Shown: in pieces, positions 5,847 through 6,540 of the stretch | Layout of the letters: each line of letters opens with the position of its first letter | How positions within the stretch are numbered: the first letter of the stretch is position 1 | NCBI GenBank assembly: GCA_049515555.1 | Contig: JBEKTY010000286.1 | Coordinates: 1 to 6,540, forward strand | DNA length: 6,540 bases | Reading direction: 5' to 3' | Source of the DNA: JBEKTY01 sp049515555 | GTDB taxonomy: Bacteria > Planctomycetota > Planctomycetia > Pirellulales > Thermoguttaceae | Program-made: the position numbers and the translations under genes | Notes under the pieces: generated by a model | What the model was told of the DNA's origin: nothing | The model's database searches: none | The model's input: the letters and a program-made list of their open reading frames with translations, nothing else

Positions 5847-6227
5847 TCACTGCACGCCTCCCAGTCGCACTTGACCCGTCAATAGCTGCTGCATTAGGCC
5901 CTTCTTCTGTTCCTTGAGGGCGTCCATTTCCGTGCTCAGAAGCTCGATTTCGTGGTCCAGAGCCTTGAAGACCGTCACGATGCATCGTTGCTCGTCACAG
6001 CTTGGAACGCGGACGTGAATCTGAGCAAAGTGATGGAACTTCAGGCTTAGGGTGGCCTTGGCGTCGGCGTAGAGCAGATAGTCGGCGAAGCCAGTGTCCA
6101 AAGGGAATTCCCGCACGGCCACGCCGCGGCCAGCGGAGATATCCATTTCGTCGGCCGATTGCACAGCCCAGCCGGTCGCCCGAAGCTGATCGTCGATACG
6201 CTCGCGAGCCTTCTGTTCGGGCGTCAT
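5847..6227 (-). pseudogene. Chimeric remnant: HsdR N-terminus joined in frame to HsdS C-terminus, 126 aa
   Basis: Residues 1 to about 58 (MTPEQKARERIDDQLRATGW and on, with VAVREFPL and ADYLLYADAKA) match the start of EcoEI-type HsdR subunits, where this leads into the nuclease domain; D49 in FADYLL is in place of the first catalytic Asp, but the later E-x-K is gone. Residues from about 60 on (IHVRVPSCDEQRCI, then LDHEIELLSTEMDALKEQKK and LMQQLLTGQVRL) are the end of an HsdS specificity subunit: the last part of the target recognition domain and the conserved coiled coil. The join lies near 6045-6057. No natural protein has this layout, so a deletion that kept the frame removed most of hsdR, any hsdM and most of hsdS. 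No clear ribosome binding site precedes ATG 6227. It is probably inactive, although the coiled coil might still fold. Confidence 0.8.
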
Positions 6228-6417
6228 GGTATTTGCGTGCCGCTGGCGTGCGAATCCGTCTATCGGGTGCCTGGAATGCGGGTTTGTGGCTGGGACAGGC
6301 AGACGAATGGCAGTCTACTTCCAATAGGCAGGCTTCGCAATTACCCCGTTTGGATATCCACAACCCCTTCTTCAGCGAATACGGCCGCCTTGGTAATTGG
6401 GCGAATCCTGGCAGAAC
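6228..6417. other. Gap between RM remnant and IS end; no gene supported
   Basis: About 190 bases separate the start of the chimeric HsdR/HsdS ORF from the presumed IS boundary. No complete gene is seen. A short minus-strand frame here (ending ITKAAVFAEEGVVDIQTG) has a protein-like composition and could be a leftover C-terminus of a gene cut by the insertion, but it is only about 22 codons long in this stretch. A promoter for the RM operon would be expected here; no convincing -35/-10 pair is visible. Confidence 0.35.
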
Positions 6418-6440
6418 TTAAGAAGCTGTTAAGAAATAAC
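6416..6440 (-). mobile_element. Candidate terminal end of the ISAzo13-like element
   Basis: Directly after the transposase stop (minus strand) the sequence is AT-rich and holds TTAAGAA twice on the plus strand, at 6418-6424 and 6429-6435, with starts 11 bases (about one helical turn) apart. GTTA and TAAC at 6428-6431 and 6437-6440 form a small inverted repeat. ISAzo13-family elements usually end shortly after the transposase stop, so the boundary is probably near 6416-6418. The other end lies outside the window, so the terminal inverted repeat and target duplication cannot be verified. Confidence 0.4.
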
Positions 6441-6540
6441 TTAGCCGTTTGGGTTGTGGTGGCGAATGGTGTAGTTCCACTTGGGTAGGACGGTATGTCG
6501 CAACAGCCGGACGCTCGCCTTTGCTTCCTCGGACACCTTG
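6441..6540 (-). CDS. C-terminus of ISAzo13-like transposase (partial, runs off the right edge)
   Basis: The minus strand from the right edge encodes 32 residues, from KVSEEAKASVRLLRH through WNYTIRHHNPNG, then TAA at 6441-6443. A 'GxKVS...' segment followed some 15-20 residues later by WNYTI is the closing pattern of ISAzo13-family transposases (annotated as 'Rhodopirellula transposase DDE domain'), as I recall that family. The catalytic DDE part lies beyond the window. It reads in the same direction as the RM remnants and lies upstream of them, so the insertion, or recombination between copies of it, could explain the damage to the RM locus. The call rests on a short tail and needs the sequence to the right. 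Confidence 0.65.
   Translation of the reverse strand, partial: KVSEEAKASVRLLRHTVLPKWNYTIRHHNPNG

Noticed and set aside
5833..5985. Longer start for the nuclease gene at 5985
   Set aside because: The extension overlaps the HsdS coiled-coil coding region out of frame and reads as low-complexity shadow; ATG 5832 follows the hsdS stop naturally.
6495..6540. Plus-strand ORF start MSQQPDARLCFLGHL with AGGA upstream at the right edge
   Set aside because: It is antisense to the transposase C-terminus, the AGGA-ATG spacing is short (4 bases), and the minus-strand reading matches a known family tail.

Overview
The window looks like chromosomal DNA of a GC-rich bacterium, most likely a planctomycete. 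The grounds are a secreted class C beta-lactamase-fold serine hydrolase, a secreted isochorismatase-like hydrolase, a small bacterial PH-like membrane protein, single genes facing in alternating directions, and a transposase C-terminus ending in a WNYTI motif as in ISAzo13-family ('Rhodopirellula transposase') elements. This assignment is inference; there is no rRNA or marker gene.

Left part (1-745): about 320 bases without a convincing gene, with GTGGTAG repeats and a tRNA-T-arm-like element. Next comes an extended -10 promoter candidate (319-327) placed just before a strong inverted repeat (334-392), then a leader of about 165 bases, then a small SD-preceded ORF of 52 aa (559-717).

Middle part (746-3504): a secreted serine hydrolase on the minus strand (746-1918), divergent from a two-TM PH-like protein on the plus strand (2143-2598), which may be leaderless. 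The PH-like gene converges on a secreted cysteine hydrolase of the isochorismatase family (2686-3504, minus), with a hairpin between them.

Right part (3507-6540), all minus strand: a wrecked type I restriction-modification (RM) locus. Read in the direction of transcription, it starts with the C-terminal end of an ISAzo13-like transposase (6441-6540). Next is a 126-aa ORF that joins the N-terminus of a type I HsdR in frame to the C-terminal coiled coil of an HsdS (5847-6227). Then comes an intact 737-aa protein of unknown family with a PD-(D/E)XK nuclease core (3619-5832). Its stop codon overlaps the start of a 39-aa stub of a second, different HsdR (3507-3626). The stub ends two bases before the isochorismatase-like gene.

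The main point of interest is the 737-aa protein. It sits where an accessory gene lies between hsdS and hsdR, with translational coupling to hsdR, and it is intact although both neighbours have been cut away. In a sampled line its base composition is lower in GC than the housekeeping flank (28/60 G+C at 4441-4500 against 40/60 at 1441-1500), which suggests horizontal acquisition. It may be an RM-associated accessory nuclease that now stands alone.
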